Origin: Alphaproteobacteria bacterium | Lineage (GTDB): Bacteria; Pseudomonadota; Alphaproteobacteria; Acetobacterales; Acetobacteraceae | Assembly: GCA_020850755.1 (NCBI GenBank) | Contig: JADZEB010000008.1 | Location: 1 to 64,000, forward strand | Direction of reading: 5' to 3' | Length of the DNA stretch: 64,000 nucleotides | In this document: one piece after another, positions 63,346 to 64,000 of the stretch | How the letters are laid out: each line of letters starts with the position of its first letter | How positions within the stretch are numbered: the stretch's first letter is position 1 | Program-made: the position numbers and the translations under genes | Notes under the pieces: generated by a model | The model's input: the letters and a program-made list of their open reading frames with translations, nothing else | Databases searched by the model: none | What the model was told of the DNA's origin: nothing

Positions 63346-64000
63346 TCAGCCGCCCATGCGCATCTCGGCCCGCCCCTCGCCCAGCGCGAGCGCGGTGCCG
63401 AAGGGGCGGCAGAGGGCGGCGAAACGCTCCAGGATCGCCTGGCCCTCGGCGCCGAGCGCAAGCCGCGGCCGGCCGCGTCTGTGCGGCGGCTCGCCGAAGC
63501 CCATCGTCACCGGATGGAGCGTGATTCCGGCCAGCCTGGTGCCCTCGTAGCGGCAGACCGGCAGCACCGTCTCCCAGTAGCGGCGATCGGCGGGGAAGCC
63601 CTTGCGGTCATTGTCGGCGCGGGTGGAATAGACCTTGCCCGGCGTCTGGTCCTGGCCGACGCGGAACAGGTCGTAGGAGTCGGCCGGCAGCTTGTAGGTG
63701 AGCTCGTTCTGGCCGACGAAATTGCCCAGACTGTAGAAGATCGGCTTGCCGCGATAGAGCTCGGCCCCGCGCAGGAGATGCGGCCCGTGGCCCACCACCA
63801 TGTCGGCGCCCTCGTCGATCATGCGGCGCGCGAAGACACCCAGGAACTCGGCCGGATCCTCGATCGTCACGCCCTGCTCGTGGGCGTGCAGGCTGACGAT
63901 GACGATGTCCGCGCGCCCGCGCGCCTCGCGCACCCATTTTGCGATCGCCTCCATGTCGCGCGCGCGTGCTGTGTAGCGGATGGCCGGGCGCTCGGCGGCG
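63346..64000 (-). CDS. CapA-family (poly-gamma-glutamate synthesis-type) protein, truncated by the window
   Basis: The C-terminal 215 or so residues of a calcineurin-like metallophosphatase-fold protein. The segments IVIVSLHAHEQG, DMVVGHGPHLLRGAELYRG and PIFYSLGNFVGQ are diagnostic of the CapA/PgsA group. The frame is open to the right edge, so the start lies outside; the ATG at 63952-63954 is internal. Members outside capsule loci have unknown hydrolase functions. It precedes the amidohydrolase gene on the same strand. Confidence 0.88.
   Translation of the reverse strand, partial: AAERPAIRYTARARDMEAIAKWVREARGRADIVIVSLHAHEQGVTIEDPAEFLGVFARRMIDEGADMVVGHGPHLLRGAELYRGKPIFYSLGNFVGQNELTYKLPADSYDLFRVGQDQTPGKVYSTRADNDRKGFPADRRYWETVLPVCRYEGTRLAGITLHPVTMGFGEPPHRRGRPRLALGAEGQAILERFAALCRPFGTALALGEGRAEMRMGG

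Overview
The window is about 70% GC and looks like the chromosome of an alphaproteobacterium, probably of the Acetobacteraceae/Rhodospirillales type. The evidence is the dusB-ntrB-ntrC-ntrY-ntrX-dat-HAD-hfq-hflX gene order, the ihfA-merR-tRNA-Pro junction, a fused IspDF, and several Bug/TctC and TAXI solute receptors. This taxonomic call is an inference from gene order and families. No 16S rRNA, plasmid, prophage, integrase or CRISPR locus is visible.

Layout. 0-1.35 kb: the end of ihfA, a MerR regulator and tRNA-Pro(GGG). 1.4-5.6 kb (minus): a two-domain cysteine hydrolase with an ABC importer (two permeases and a receptor, no ATPase). 5.7-5.85 kb: a candidate sigma-54-dependent small RNA, then cutA and ispDF. 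7.9-19.5 kb (plus): the nitrogen-control and RNA-chaperone block, with overlapping dusB, ntrB, ntrC, ntrY and ntrX, then dat, a HAD hydrolase, hfq, hflX and a groES without groEL. 19.6-30.2 kb: housekeeping genes around a dif-like XerCD site at 21.45 kb (inositol phosphatase on plus; mazG, MBL hydrolase, tatD, metG, holB, tmk, dacC, rlpA and mltB on minus). 30.2-41.4 kb: mixed metabolic, envelope and hypothetical genes, including one AT-rich foreign-looking ORF, tRNA-Ser(TGA) and an LpxR-like protein. 41.5-47.8 kb (minus): a TctCBA-amidase-aldolase-BKACE catabolic operon. 48.1-57.1 kb (minus): an IclR-DadA-TRAP-HyuA-HyuB-TAXI operon. 57.3-60.9 kb: a decaying region with a frameshifted urea-transporter/M23 fusion, a decarboxylase without its N-terminus and a dienelactone hydrolase fragment. 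61.1-64 kb: a Bug receptor, an amidohydrolase and a truncated CapA-family gene.

How the parts may work together. Two-component nitrogen control (NtrBC, NtrYX), Hfq and a small RNA with a near-consensus sigma-54 promoter lie within 13 kb of each other. The small RNA is divergent from a hydrolase/ABC operon that could scavenge an amide-type compound. The two large catabolic operons each pair a tripartite transporter with amide- or hydantoin-opening enzymes, which suggests use of nitrogen-containing organic acids. Gene strand is mostly plus to the left and mostly minus to the right of the dif-like site, as expected where two replication forks meet.

The most interesting signals are the sigma-54 small RNA (about 5750-5841), the dif-like site (21435-21462) and a 130-bp three-hairpin element ending in CTAG (6376-6505 and 35441-35570, with a partial copy at 30548). 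The CTAG ends of this element form stop codons of neighbouring genes. The rearranged region around 57.3-60.9 kb also deserves attention. All calls are from reading the sequence; no database search was run.
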